The translations under genes were made by a program, and so were the position numbers. A DNA stretch of 64,000 nt, from contig NC_088308.1 of NCBI RefSeq assembly GCF_910592395.1, positions 24,691,501 through 24,755,500 of the forward strand. Direction: 5' to 3'. This stretch comes from Lineus longissimus. Its lineage: Eukaryota; Nemertea; Pilidiophora; Heteronemertea; Lineidae. Each line of letters starts with the position of its first letter. The stretch's first letter is position 1. The notes beneath the pieces were generated by a model, which saw nothing but the letters and a program-made list of their open reading frames with translations, did no database searches and was not told the DNA's origin. Below, piece by piece: positions 62,931-64,000 of the stretch.

Positions 62931-64000
62931 CTGGAGAAATAACGAATGAAAAATGACAGCAAATTGTTCGGTTCATAAAAGCCCACCGTAATTCACGAAA
63001 GTGGCCTTTTTTCGAAGAGTGATGAACTGGCAGTGCTACGCTGTTATGGCAGGATGATGTGTTGATGACTAATTTGTAGGTAAAATGAGTTACAACATGA
63101 GCTATTGTTGGCAGTAAATGGAAGGAATACTGCGTTTTCAGTTACATCTGTGCTTAATGTCAGAGATATGCAAAAATAGACTGACATCTCAAACCAGCAG
63201 GCGGTAGAAGTTACTTTGAACCCACATCGATAAGGTTTGAGACTGATTTGCTATGGGAAAGAAGCTCATCAAATACTTGGGAATAACCTTACAATTGTTC
63301 TCACCATAGGAGAAGACGTCTACCAACTCCAACATATTCTATGAGGATGCCGAATTGGTAAACGCTAATGAGACGACGTCCCATTCTGCAGTGGCATATC
63401 TGCCATTGGGAATTGTGAACTGTTAACTATTCTAACCATGATCTTTCAGAGTGATGTATACACATTATAAGCTTATAACTGTAGACGAGAAGCCACTCCT
63501 TTTCTAGGTGGAGCATCAGTCTCCATCCTTACGAGTCCGATCAATCACCAATTATAGTTCATTTGGAGCTGACACAAGTCAGCTTAGCGAAAATCTCATG
63601 GGATTACTCCATCTTTCAGAGACGACACAAACATGTGATCAGCCGTGAAATCAGGGTGGTTTGTTACAGAGAAGAGGAAGCATTGTTCATACACACAAGC
63701 ACATGACCTGCATGCACTTAGTAGTATATAGGTTATTCCAATCCTGGACAAGCCAATATACTACTTACTGGTATTTTTTCGTATTTTTATTGTAGGGAGT
63801 AGTATGTGGGCTAGTCCAATGTCAAAGACTATCCAATATACTACTACTTACAAAATATTGTCTGAAGTCGAAATTTCAGTTTCTGATTTCAGTCTTCTTC
63901 CAAGCAACTTATTTGCTTGCTAGTGTGACACAGTCAGAAGTACGACACTAAGGTGAAGGTCATATTGGTTGGACCATCGCTGCTAATACCCAAGTGACAT
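62931..64000. other. Right-edge DNA upstream of the first visible BAIAP3-like exon
   Basis: Should be intron of the BAIAP3-like gene. A short phase-compatible stretch with the donor TATG|GTGAGA at about 63,307 could join, but it does not look like C2A strands, so I do not call it. Two short stretches near 63,720-63,850 repeat AGTAGTAT..TCCAAT..CCAATATACTACT wording. Confidence 0.4.

Noticed and set aside
1-64000. CRISPR arrays, operons, bacterial ribosome binding sites, riboswitches
   Set aside because: The window is a spliced animal genome; no regular spaced repeats or prokaryotic gene packing were seen.

Overview
Eukaryotic (animal) genomic DNA. The evidence is long introns with GT..AG junctions, TATA-box promoters, AATAAA signals, tRNA-like SINE heads, MITE-type inverted repeats, and two multi-exon animal gene families. 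The species cannot be named from sequence. The many copies of ACATGTA would suit a marine invertebrate, but that is only inference.

Region 1 (about 1-14,200) is an accessory locus. It holds four paralogous genes for small secreted cysteine-rich peptides: A (+, CDS 3295-3615), C (-, 5688-5957), B (+, 9387-9710) and D (-, 12358-12621). They form two tail-to-tail pairs, A/C and B/D. All four have a non-coding first exon, one intron, and a coding exon whose ATG directly follows the acceptor AG. They also share a proximal promoter with a TATA-type box and related 3' UTRs. A and B are 14-cysteine proteins. C and D have 7 and 9 cysteines and lack the cysteine-dense tail, and DNA after the D stop still resembles the lost tail. 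The surrounding DNA is full of repeats: a MITE pair, a TIR element in intron A, a flanking segment present three times with flipped orientation, and a large interrupted palindrome at 10.0-10.7 kb.

Region 2 (15,032-29,896, minus strand) is a 23-exon gene whose splice phases all agree, giving a protein of about 1,254 residues. It has an EF-hand, a long series of WD40 repeats and an acidic linker, which fits the WDR49/WDR64/WDY-like group. Two further coding-like exons at 32.6 and 33.9-34.1 kb may belong to its 5' side, but the phases do not join.

Region 3 (about 29.9-40.4 kb) is mostly gene-poor. It has an unidentified orphan terminal exon at 35.2 kb (-), a possible small plus-strand ORF at 30.2 kb and a degenerate repeat array at 39.3 kb.

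Region 4 (40,428-62,930, minus strand, continuing off the right edge) is 26 exons (about 1,052 codons) of a BAIAP3/Munc13-4 family gene: C2A, MUN/MHD region and C2B, with the C-terminus complete and the N-terminus outside the window. Its introns hold tRNA-like SINE heads. Near its 5' side, at 60.7-61.2 kb, is a small retrotransposed insertion with a 27-bp target-site duplication.

The cysteine-rich peptides would act outside the cell. The EF-hand/WD40 protein would be an intracellular scaffold, and the BAIAP3-like protein a calcium-regulated vesicle-fusion factor. I see no functional link between the three units.
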